Source of the DNA: Isotricha intestinalis
Taxonomy: Eukaryota; Ciliophora; Litostomatea; Vestibuliferida; Isotrichidae
Assembly (NCBI GenBank): GCA_023807065.1
Contig: JAJJLU010003633.1
Location: 1-43,636, forward strand
DNA: 43,636 bases
Direction: 5' to 3'
Numbering within the stretch: position 1 is the first letter of the stretch; the number at the start of each line of letters is the position of its first letter. A model generated the notes under the pieces. It did not search any database. It was not told where the DNA came from and worked only from the letters and a program-made list of their open reading frames with translations. Below, piece by piece: positions 1 to 8,582 of the stretch. A program made the translations under genes and the position numbers.

Positions 1-346
1 GATATTTATTCAACCTAAATTTTTATTGAAAATTTTTTTTTTGTTTTTCATTTAATTATAATTATTACATCTGAAATAGCAAAGATGAAGATGATAAGTT
101 TTTGTCAAACAATTAAAAAATATTTTAAATGAAATATACACTATTTTCTAGTGTTGACTGTTATTATTATTTATATTTGAATACCAAACAATATTATCAA
201 TATAGTATTAATATGTAAATAAGAGATTTTAAATATTTAAATAAATAAGATAATTTCCTTCATTAATTAATTCTTAGTGAAATCAACAAAATTATTTTGT
301 TTTTTTTATTTATTTTTACTAAGTTTTTTGAGAATTTGAATACAAA
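1..346. other. AT-rich non-coding stretch
   Basis: I see no gene, RNA or repeat here. It is AT-rich sequence with stops in all frames. Confidence 0.5.
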
Positions 347-616
347 ATGAAAAAAGTTCTGATTATATTTTTTTCTATTTTTTCTCAAAAATTTACTTTT
401 CAAACAGCAATCTTAAGTCAATTATTTAAAGATCCTAATGAAAATATTTGTATATCTCGATTATAAATTTATCAATTTAAATCTTATTTCAAATAGTCCA
501 AATGGGAAAATTCAAAATAAATTTTACAAACATTAATTTCATATTCAAAAATTTATAAATCTTTTATTTTTAACCATTTTATTAATAATAATATTCTTAT
601 AAATTTTTTATCATAA
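347..616 (+). pseudogene. possible relic of a small secreted protein
   Basis: From an ATG at 347 the frame reads a signal-peptide-like start (MKKVLIIFFSIFS), then a hydrophilic stretch to a TAA at 464. The same frame continues with protein-like composition past further TAG and TAA codons to about 616. The internal stops sit in polar contexts where Gln would be natural. I do not recognise the family. It may be a decayed gene, a 39-residue peptide, or chance. Confidence 0.25.
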
Positions 617-967
617 GTATTTTCAAATTCTTTTTATTATTTCTCTTATTATATCTTGATCCAATTACTAACTTTTTTAATTACCAATTTTTATTTATAA
701 AATTTTCTTCTCCTTATTTATTATTTTTTCTAAGTTATTTTATTTTTTATTTGAATCAGTTCATTTCTTTTTATTTCCAAGTTTAAATTTTAGAGAATGA
801 AAGAATTTTTAATTTTAATTTGAAATTATTTTGAATTATTATTCAAAAATTTAGAGGAATATTTATAAAATTTTGAAAATATATAAAGATAAATTAAAAA
901 ATAAATAAATTAAAAATTAAATTTATTTATCTTAAAGAATTAATTATATTTTTCATTCTTTGTTTTA
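617..967. other. intergenic region upstream of eIF5B
   Basis: This is T-rich then A-rich sequence leading to the eIF5B start. No recognisable promoter motif was found. Confidence 0.5.
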
Positions 968-3958
968 ATGACTGAACAAACAAACGACGATTTGTTAGCA
1001 GAATTAGATGCAATGCCAACTGAAAAAAAAAGTAAGAAAAAGAAGAAGAAGGGAGCAGAATCAGTTCCAGAGAAAAAAGAAGAAGAAAAAAAAGAGGAAA
1101 CACCAATTCAATCAAATGAAGATTTACTAAATGAATTAGATGCAATGCCAACTGAAAAAAAAAGCAAGAAAAAAAAGAAGAAAGCAGCAGAAGCAGAATC
1201 AGAGAAAAAAGAAGAAGAAAAAAAAGAAGAAGAAAAGAAAGAAGGAGAGAAAAAAGAAGAAGAGAAAAAAGAAGAAGAAAAAAAAGAAGAAGAAACTAAA
1301 AAAGAAGAAGAAAAAGAAAAAGAAGAAGAAAAAGAAGATGAAAAAGAAGAAGAAGAGAAAAAAGAAGAAACAGGGAAGAAAAAGAAAAAAGTAATAAAGA
1401 AAGTGGTAAAAAAAGGTGGAAAAAAGGGTGGAAAAAATGATATGTTGATAAAATTATTACAAGAGAAACAACAACAAGCAAGAGAAGAAGCAGAGAGATT
1501 AGCAAAAGAAGAAGCAGAAAGAATAGCAAGAGAAGAAGAAGAAGCAGAGAGAATAGCAAAAGAAGAAGCTGAGAGATTAGCAAAAGAAGAAGCTGAAAAA
1601 GAAGAAAAAGAAAAAAGAATTAAACATTTAAGAGAATTAGGAATTAAAGCTAATGAAGTTGCAAAATTAGATGCAAATAAAAAAAGAACCGAAGAAATAT
1701 TAAGACAACAAGGAACTTCTCTTGAAGAATATTTAAGTTCTTTGAAAGATAAGAAAGTTTATTACAAAAAAAAACCGAAAAAAAAAATTGAAGAAAAAAA
1801 AGAAGAAAAAGAAGAAAAAGAGGAAATTATTGAAAATGGAAATGAAGAAAAAAATGATAATAAAGAAATGGAAGAAGAAAATGAAGAAGAATATAATGAA
1901 GATGATGAAAATAAAAATGAACAATATGAAATAGAAGATAATGCAGATGTAGATGATTGGGAGGATGAAATAGATTATGAACTAGAAAATGAGAAAAAAA
2001 AAGAAAAAAAAGAAGAAAAAGAAGAAGAAAATAAAAAAGAAGAAAAAAAAAAAGAAGAAGAAGAAAAAGAAAATAAAAAAGAGAAAAATAAAAAATCAAA
2101 AGATGAAAAGAAATTAATGAATATACCATTAGCAAAGGAAACAGAACAAAATACAACACAAAAAAAAGATAAAAAATTAAGAGCTCCAATAATATGTATA
2201 TTAGGACATGTAGATGCAGGAAAAACGAAAATATTAGATAAATTACGTCATTCAAATGTTCAAATAGGAGAAGCAGGTGGAATCACACAACAAATAGGAG
2301 CAACATTCCTTCCAATAGAAAATTTTGAACAGCATTTAAAAAAAATTGATAAGAAATTTCAAATTAAACCTGAAATTCCAGGAATATTATTAATTGATAC
2401 TCCTGGACATGCTTCTTTTCAAAATTTAAGAAGTAGAGGAAGTTCTTTATGTGATATTGCTGTTGTTATTGTTAATATTGTAAAAGGAATTGAACAACAA
2501 ACTCTTGAATCTTTAGATTTATTAAGACAAAGAAAAACTCCTTTTATTATTGCTTTAAATCAATTAGATAGAATTTATCAATGGAATTCTACTGAATGGG
2601 GTGGATTTAGAGATAGTTATGATAAACAAAAAAAATCTCAAAAAAAAGAATTTGGGAGATTAGTTGATGAAAATAAAACTCAATTTATTAAAAATAATTT
2701 AAATACTGAATTATATGATAAAAATGAAGAAATGAATTTATATGTTAATATGGTTCCTACATCTGCTATTACTGGAGAAGGTTTACCTGATGTTTTAGGT
2801 TTATTAGTTTATCTTACTCAAAAATATTTATTAAAAAAAATAGAATTTAGAGATGAAATTCAATGTACTATTTTAGAAGTTAAAGTTTTAGAAGGAATAG
2901 GAACTACCATAGATGTTATTTTAGTAAATGGAACTTTAAAAGTCGGTGATAAAATTATTGTTGGAGGATTATTTGGACCAATTAAAACAACAGTAAAAAT
3001 AATATTATTACCTCATCCAATGAAAGAAATGAGAGTTAAATGTGAATATGAAAGACATGATCAAATAAGTGGAGCAATAGGAGTAAAATTATTTTGTCCT
3101 GATTTAGAAAATGCACTTGCAGGAAGTCCATTATATGTATATAAATCTGAAGAAGAAGCTAATAAATATGGAAAAGAAATTACAAGAGATTTTAATTCAA
3201 TTGTTCAAGATGATTTAGCTAAAAATGGAAAAGGAATTATGGTTCAAGCTTCTACTTTAGGTTCTTTAGAAGCTATTTTAACTTATTTAAAGGCTCAAGG
3301 AATTCAAGTTAGTGTTGTTGGAGTTGGTAATTTAAATAAGAAAGATGTTATAAAAATGCAAACTGTTCATTCTCAAACTCAAAATCCTTTAAAAGAAGAT
3401 TTAGTTATATTATGTTTTGATAATAAAGTTTTACCAGAAGCTCAACAATATGCAGATCAATGTGGAATCAAAATTTTAAATGATGAAGTTATATATCATT
3501 TATTTGATAGTTATATTGCTTTTAAAAAACAATGTGAAGAAGAGAGAAAAAAAGAAAAAGAAAAAGAAGCAATTTTCCCTTGTGTACTTAAAACTGTTAT
3601 GTTTATCAATAAAAAAGATCCTTTAATTATTGGAGTTGATGTTTTAGAAGGAATTTTAAAAGTTGGAACTCCAATTTATTGTGTTGAAAAAAAATTAAAT
3701 ATTGGAACTGTAGAATCTATTGAAAAAGAACATAAATCTATTAATAATGTTAAACCTCAAGATGGTTCTGTTTCTATAAGAGTTAAAGTTGTTGATAGTT
3801 CCCTTGCTGCTGGAAGACATTTTGATGAAAATAGTACTTTTATTTCAAAAATCACTAGAAATTCAATTGATGCTTTAAAACAATATTTCAGAGATGATAT
3901 GACTAATGATGATTGGAAAATTGTGATTAAATTAAAAAAAATTTTAGAAATTCAATAA
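968..3958 (+). CDS. translation initiation factor eIF5B
   Basis: This is the GTPase that joins the 60S subunit to the 40S initiation complex in the cytosol. The 996 residues match the usual eukaryotic plan: a charged N-terminal half (about 1-400) of Lys/Glu repeats, then the G domain with GHVDAGKT (413-420), DTPGH (477-481) and NQLD (531-534), followed by the beta-barrel and IF2-type domains. The C-terminus (YFRDDM...DWK, ending KILEIQ) matches the family's last helix. The fourth GTPase motif reads NQLD instead of NKxD, which is unusual. The N-terminus carries a duplicated block containing ELDAMPTEKKSKKK. The start at 968 precedes this block, and no in-frame ATG lies close upstream. It is followed by eIF3e on the same strand. 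The identification is secure. Confidence 0.97.
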   Translation: MTEQTNDDLLAELDAMPTEKKSKKKKKKGAESVPEKKEEEKKEETPIQSNEDLLNELDAMPTEKKSKKKKKKAAEAESEKKEEEKKEEEKKEGEKKEEEKKEEEKKEEETKKEEEKEKEEEKEDEKEEEEKKEETGKKKKKVIKKVVKKGGKKGGKNDMLIKLLQEKQQQAREEAERLAKEEAERIAREEEEAERIAKEEAERLAKEEAEKEEKEKRIKHLRELGIKANEVAKLDANKKRTEEILRQQGTSLEEYLSSLKDKKVYYKKKPKKKIEEKKEEKEEKEEIIENGNEEKNDNKEMEEENEEEYNEDDENKNEQYEIEDNADVDDWEDEIDYELENEKKKEKKEEKEEENKKEEKKKEEEEKENKKEKNKKSKDEKKLMNIPLAKETEQNTTQKKDKKLRAPIICILGHVDAGKTKILDKLRHSNVQIGEAGGITQQIGATFLPIENFEQHLKKIDKKFQIKPEIPGILLIDTPGHASFQNLRSRGSSLCDIAVVIVNIVKGIEQQTLESLDLLRQRKTPFIIALNQLDRIYQWNSTEWGGFRDSYDKQKKSQKKEFGRLVDENKTQFIKNNLNTELYDKNEEMNLYVNMVPTSAITGEGLPDVLGLLVYLTQKYLLKKIEFRDEIQCTILEVKVLEGIGTTIDVILVNGTLKVGDKIIVGGLFGPIKTTVKIILLPHPMKEMRVKCEYERHDQISGAIGVKLFCPDLENALAGSPLYVYKSEEEANKYGKEITRDFNSIVQDDLAKNGKGIMVQASTLGSLEAILTYLKAQGIQVSVVGVGNLNKKDVIKMQTVHSQTQNPLKEDLVILCFDNKVLPEAQQYADQCGIKILNDEVIYHLFDSYIAFKKQCEEERKKEKEKEAIFPCVLKTVMFINKKDPLIIGVDVLEGILKVGTPIYCVEKKLNIGTVESIEKEHKSINNVKPQDGSVSIRVKVVDSSLAAGRHFDENSTFISKITRNSIDALKQYFRDDMTNDDWKIVIKLKKILEIQ
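1001..1164 (+). repeat. direct repeat in the eIF5B N-terminus
   Basis: A 32-nt identical sequence occurs at 1001-1032 and 1133-1164. It encodes ELDAMPTEKK followed by a Lys run each time. The flanking codons (DDLLA/EDLLN) are also similar, so this is an internal coding duplication of about 132 bp. Confidence 0.9.
1201..1295 (+). repeat. 95-nt uninterrupted purine run
   Basis: All bases on the plus strand from 1201 to 1295 are A or G. It lies in the Lys/Glu repeat of eIF5B, inside a purine-dominated tract running from about 1020 to 2150. Such mirror-like purine tracts can slip during replication or form triplex DNA. Confidence 0.9.
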
Positions 3959-4696
3959 TTTCTTTTTTTATATATATTATATTTTAAAAAAAAATAAAGG
4001 AATATTTCATTTTTAATTAGTTAATATTATTTATTTTTGTTCAGTGATAATTATTCTTAGTTATTTATTTAAATAATTATAAAATGATTATTAAATTATT
4101 ATATTATTGAAGGAGTGATTAATAATAAAAAATATAAGGAAATAATACAAAATCTAAAAAGCAAAAAAACATTGTTGAACAAATTAGATATAGTTTATAA
4201 TAATTACATTTTATTGGTTTCTTATAATATTTTTATTTATTATATTTATAAAATCATTTATTAAATATTAATGGCTCAAAAGAAAATTTTATTCTTCTTT
4301 TTTTCTTACTATTTTTGAAAGACAACCAATATAAATTATATATATATCCCATAGTCTTATTGTTAATTCTTCTGCAACTGTAATTATATCGGATTTGATA
4401 ATATTAATTCAAATTTTTAATTAAAATAATTATCCCCAAATTTTTTCGATTTTATTTTTTTTTCAATTTATAAATCCTTTTCAATTCCATTTTTTATTTT
4501 TTCTTTTAATTATTTTTATTTTTGATTTAGAATAATCTGTATTGAAGAATTAAAATTTTAAATGTAATATTTTTTTTATTTTTCTTCAAAAAAACTTACT
4601 GAAAATAAAAATTTCCATAAACAATTTTTTATCTTCAATTCTTTTTTAAAAATTAATTAATTTATTCATTTTAAAATTATTATTTAATATCTGAGA
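3959..4696. other. intergenic region between eIF5B and eIF3e
   Basis: This is AT-rich sequence with no supported gene or RNA. Confidence 0.5.
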
Positions 4697-5971
4697 ATGG
4701 CTTCTCTTCCAAACATGGTTTACATTAAATATTTAGAACCTCATCTTGTTATTAAAATATTAGAATTTCTTCAAAAGAATAATTCCTCAAATGAAGATAT
4801 TAAAAATTTATATATAAAAATCCTTTCTTCAATTCAAGACTTTGAAAAACAAAAAGAAAATAAAATTTTTGATGATGCGAAAATAACAGAATTAAAAGAA
4901 AAAAATGAAAAAGAAAAACAAGAACTTTTTGAAAAATTAGAAGGATTTTTGAATTTATCTAATAATTGCATTAGAGAAAATAATTTTGATTTAAATTCTT
5001 TTTCTTTAGGAAGAAAAATAATAGATGAAACTTCTCCAAATTTAATAATAGCATATGTTAAAAAATTATTTGATAATTTAGAATTAAATAAAGCAAAAGA
5101 TATTTTAACAAGTTTTATAAAATTAAATAAAATAGTGAATAAAAATTTATCAAAAATTATTTATGCTTTATATTTATTATATTCAATAAATATTTTATCT
5201 AATCAAGACCCTAAAATTATTGAAAAAAATTTTATTGGAATTTTAAAAAGTTTAGAACATTTAAAAGAACATTTAGATTCAGAATTTAGAAAAACTAATT
5301 TTGATTCTGTGGATAAAATTCAAGTTGATTTTAAAGAAATTTTACTTTATAGAGGTTATATTATTCATTGGAGTTTATTTTTGTTAGAAAGTAATGTTGA
5401 ATTATTTCTTGATACTCTTTTTAAAGATACTTATTTTACTCTTATTGAAAATATTTTTCAATATATGTATTCTTATTTAATTATTTTTTCAATTTTAACT
5501 AAATCTAAAAAATACATTTACCAAATTAAAGAAAGCATTAAAAAAATTAATATTCAAGATGATAAATTTGTTGATTTATTTAAAGAAATGTTTATTAATT
5601 ATAATATTGGAAATAGTGTTAAATTACTTGAAGAATGCAAAAATATTATGAAAAACGATTATTTTGTTTATATTTATATTGATAAATTCAATGAGAAATG
5701 TAAAGAAACAATTATTGAAAATTATATTTTCTTAAATGAAACAATTGATTTAAATGATTTATCTGAATTATTCAATAAAAACATTGATGAAACTAAAAAA
5801 TATACTAAGGATGTTATTAAATTTAATTATCCATTGGCTGAGATTGAAGAAAAAGATAATAATGAAATTGAAATTAAAAATGATGAGCGGGAAATGGAAA
5901 ATTATTATAATATAAAAACTCAAGAATTGTTTGATTTAACATCAAATATGGTCCAAATATTGAAAAAATAA
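4697..5971 (+). CDS. translation initiation factor eIF3 subunit e
   Basis: This is a PCI-domain subunit of eIF3, the scaffold that recruits mRNA to the 40S ribosome. The 424 residues compare with about 440 in animals. The N-terminus (YIKYLEPHLVIKILEFL) matches the family's conserved LDRHLVFPLLEFL segment. A central RGYIIHWSLFL matches the family's WLIHWSLFVFFN signature. The C-terminal third (about 290-390) has the helical and winged-helix PCI pattern, including the segment around NDYFVYIYIDKFNEKCKE and the DLSELFNKNIDE helix. The last 40 residues are acidic and variable, as in relatives. The start is set by its distance to the conserved N-terminal helix. There is no sign of an intron. Confidence 0.9.
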   Translation: MASLPNMVYIKYLEPHLVIKILEFLQKNNSSNEDIKNLYIKILSSIQDFEKQKENKIFDDAKITELKEKNEKEKQELFEKLEGFLNLSNNCIRENNFDLNSFSLGRKIIDETSPNLIIAYVKKLFDNLELNKAKDILTSFIKLNKIVNKNLSKIIYALYLLYSINILSNQDPKIIEKNFIGILKSLEHLKEHLDSEFRKTNFDSVDKIQVDFKEILLYRGYIIHWSLFLLESNVELFLDTLFKDTYFTLIENIFQYMYSYLIIFSILTKSKKYIYQIKESIKKINIQDDKFVDLFKEMFINYNIGNSVKLLEECKNIMKNDYFVYIYIDKFNEKCKETIIENYIFLNETIDLNDLSELFNKNIDETKKYTKDVIKFNYPLAEIEEKDNNEIEIKNDEREMENYYNIKTQELFDLTSNMVQILKK

Positions 5972-6587
5972 TTTAAATTGAAATAAATAAATTAAATTTA
6001 TGAAAAACTTAAATAAAAAAAAAGAAAAAATAAAAATTATTTTTAACCAAAAATTTAGAAAAAATTTTATAAATTATTAAATAAAACACACCGAAGCAAA
6101 ATCCCTTTCCTAGACAAGAAGATTTTATTAAAAGTTTATAACTTTTCAATAGAAATAAGAAAAAGCAATATAAAAGATGAGGAATTAACTCTAATTCCTC
6201 ATTTATAGAATCTTCAATAATTATATAAATTTTTCATAAAAAAAATTTATCATTATTTAAATTATAAAAAGTACTAAAAAAAAAAAAAGATATTTGAATT
6301 TCAAATTGATTAAGTATATGAGATATTATCCCTTAATTTATTTATATTTTTGAAGTGAAAATTAAAATTGTAGAATATAATGTAAGTTTTTCAAAAATTA
6401 AAAAATATAATTTAATTAAACAGAGGTTTATTTATAATTTTAAATAGTTAATAAAGAAAGTTATACTAAATTAACTTCTAATCATTAACATAATTATTGA
6501 ATTATTAAAATTAATAAATTATTATCATTAATATCCTATGATACGGATTATAAATTCTATTAATTAAAATATTTTTGAATTAAAAAT
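5972..6587. other. convergent intergenic region
   Basis: The 3' ends of eIF3e (+) and the transporter (-) face each other here. It holds the perfect hairpin at 6177-6202 described separately and is otherwise AT-rich filler. Confidence 0.6.
6177..6202. repeat. perfect 11-bp inverted repeat (hairpin)
   Basis: ATGAGGAATTA at 6177-6187 is matched exactly by its reverse complement at 6192-6202, around a 4-nt loop. It lies between two convergent genes, about 205 bp past the eIF3e stop and 385 bp past the transporter stop. It could be a transcript 3'-end structure for either strand, or part of a small RNA. The function is unknown. Confidence 0.75.
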
Positions 6588-8141
6588 TTATGCCTTTAAT
6601 AAATTACCTGCAGTTTCAATTCCATTATTTTCGTCATTAATTTTATTATTATCATGAACTTCAATTATTTGAGGATTATCTAAATTATCAGAATTACCAT
6701 TTTTCATTTCTTGTTGATTTTCTTTTTCTTTCATTTCATTAATTTCTTTTCTTCCTTGAACATCAATTTCATGTCGATCTAATTTTTCATCAAATAAGCA
6801 AACAAAAATACAAGCAATAACAAAGAATCCAAGTAAAACAACATTAGATAAATATTTTTTTGTATCATATTTATTAATTAAATGATCACATAAGAAAGTT
6901 CCAGCAATTCCAGAAATTTGGCTCATACTCATCATAATACCTCCATTAATGCTTTCTCCAACGGGATAAGTGATTTCACAAGCATAATTCATTCCAATAG
7001 TATAAAAAGGAACAACAATTGCATTAACTAAAGAATACATTACCATTCCAACTGCATAAGCATTAACACTTTTATGATTGGGACTTAATTCAAGTAATAA
7101 AGTAAAAAGTGCTTGAAATATTGTTCCTAGAATTGCCATTCCAATCATAAATAATTTAAATTTCTTATATTTATCCAATAACCATGATCCAACTAATGAA
7201 GCGATCATTCCTATTACACTTGATACTGCATAAACATATGAACATTGAGAATCTGTTATATTATACATTGCAAAATATGAATTTATAATTGTACCATATA
7301 CATCATAATATCCTACTATGAATAATGTTGCTATTAGTAAATATATAAATCTCTTATTAGTAAATAATAATTTTAAACTTTGAACCAATCTAGGAGTCTC
7401 AGGTATATTTTCTTGATTTTGACTTGGACTAGGAGGAATATTAGGTTTATTTTTAGTAAGGAAAAAAGTAGGAATACAAAAAGCAGCATTTAATATAAAT
7501 TCCCAAAAAACATATTTGAAGAAATCATCCTTAAAAGCTTGTCCCTCAGCTTTATCATCAATTATAGGAACATGAAAAAGAAAACCAACAAAGATTCCAA
7601 TTGTATCACTTAAACAACAAATAGTACAAATTAAAGTACGAATATCCTCTCTGAACCAGTTGGCAGCGATTTTCCCGGGTGAGTTTAAAATAGCAGGTTG
7701 AAAGAGTCCTGCGAGGAACTGCCCGATGAAAGCACATGCCATGCTCTTGTTCACGAGGAGTTTCATAGCGGCTCCACCAAGGGTACATGCAGCACTAAGT
7801 ATAAGACCAAGTCTAGTTGAATAAGAGTCGACCAACCATCCTTCAGGAATACACACGAACGGGTAGATGATCATATACATCAAAGAAAACATGTTCACCT
7901 TCCACGATGGCATGTTGTATGCCGAAGAAAAGTTGTCTGCGCATGCTGAGAAAGTCACCCATTGAAGACCATTTGCAAAGGTTAAAAGGAAATATGATAT
8001 CATTACATACCAACGATATGGTGTTTCTCCATATTCTTCCTCCTTTTTTACTACTGGCTGAATTTGAGGATCTGTTTGACTGTCTGTGGGAGAATTTGTA
8101 TTTTGGGGAAGAGGCTCTTTTTGAATTTCTTCTATTGGCAT
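6588..8141 (-). CDS. MFS transporter, SLC49/FLVCR-like
   Basis: This is a 517-residue major-facilitator protein with about 12 membrane helices between polar tails (about 38 residues before, 70 after). After TPYRWYVMISYFLLTF the order of motifs follows the SLC49 (FLVCR) family: a GLQW segment in helix 1, WKVNMFSLMYMIIY, then PEGWLVD in loop 2-3, and QPAILNSPGKIAANWF, which corresponds to the FLVCR signature ending RIASVWF. Known members carry heme, choline or ethanolamine across membranes; the substrate here cannot be read from sequence. It is divergent from the Pol5-like gene. Helices 2-5 are encoded by a patch of markedly higher GC (7641-7980). No introns are needed. Confidence 0.8.
   Translation of the reverse strand: MPIEEIQKEPLPQNTNSPTDSQTDPQIQPVVKKEEEYGETPYRWYVMISYFLLTFANGLQWVTFSACADNFSSAYNMPSWKVNMFSLMYMIIYPFVCIPEGWLVDSYSTRLGLILSAACTLGGAAMKLLVNKSMACAFIGQFLAGLFQPAILNSPGKIAANWFREDIRTLICTICCLSDTIGIFVGFLFHVPIIDDKAEGQAFKDDFFKYVFWEFILNAAFCIPTFFLTKNKPNIPPSPSQNQENIPETPRLVQSLKLLFTNKRFIYLLIATLFIVGYYDVYGTIINSYFAMYNITDSQCSYVYAVSSVIGMIASLVGSWLLDKYKKFKLFMIGMAILGTIFQALFTLLLELSPNHKSVNAYAVGMVMYSLVNAIVVPFYTIGMNYACEITYPVGESINGGIMMSMSQISGIAGTFLCDHLINKYDTKKYLSNVVLLGFFVIACIFVCLFDEKLDRHEIDVQGRKEINEMKEKENQQEMKNGNSDNLDNPQIIEVHDNNKINDENNGIETAGNLLKA
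7641..7980 (-). other. GC-rich patch inside the transporter gene
   Basis: By counting bases line by line, about 40-50% of this 340-bp stretch is G or C, while the rest of the gene and its flanks are near 20-25%. The reading frame is continuous through both borders and the protein stays family-like. It therefore differs in codon choice and not in function. Confidence 0.85.
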
Positions 8142-8582
8142 TTTAAATATTTTTTTTCTTTTTTTGGGGTTTGGTTTGGTAAAATGATTATTTTTAATTT
8201 TTGGGGTTTATATCTTGGGATATAATTTTTATTTTTTTTTTATTTTTTTTTGGTTTTTGTGTTTTATTTTTGGTTATTTTAGTTATTTATATTAGAAGAA
8301 TATGATTAATGGTTTTTGAGTGTAAAGTTTGTAATGAATTTTATGAATAAAATTCTTTATGATTAATTTATTATTTTTTTTATTTTGAAACTGATATTTT
8401 AAAAACTTCTTTTGTTTTCAGAATTTATTTCAAATATTTTTAAATCATTTAACAAAATAATTAAAAAATATTCGAAAAAAGTAAAATATAATAAAAAAAA
8501 ATAATTTTTATCAAAAATAAAATAATTAATTTTAATTGGACAATGTACATAATTAAAATTTTATTTATTTTTTTATATCTAG
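8142..8582. other. divergent intergenic region
   Basis: This must hold the promoters of both the transporter (-) and the Pol5-like gene (+). The first 150 bp are strongly T/G-rich on the plus strand. No recognised motif was seen. Confidence 0.5.

Noticed and set aside
927..2255. Leu/Phe-rich minus-strand frames opposite the eIF5B N-terminus
   Set aside because: They are complements of the Lys/Glu repeats.
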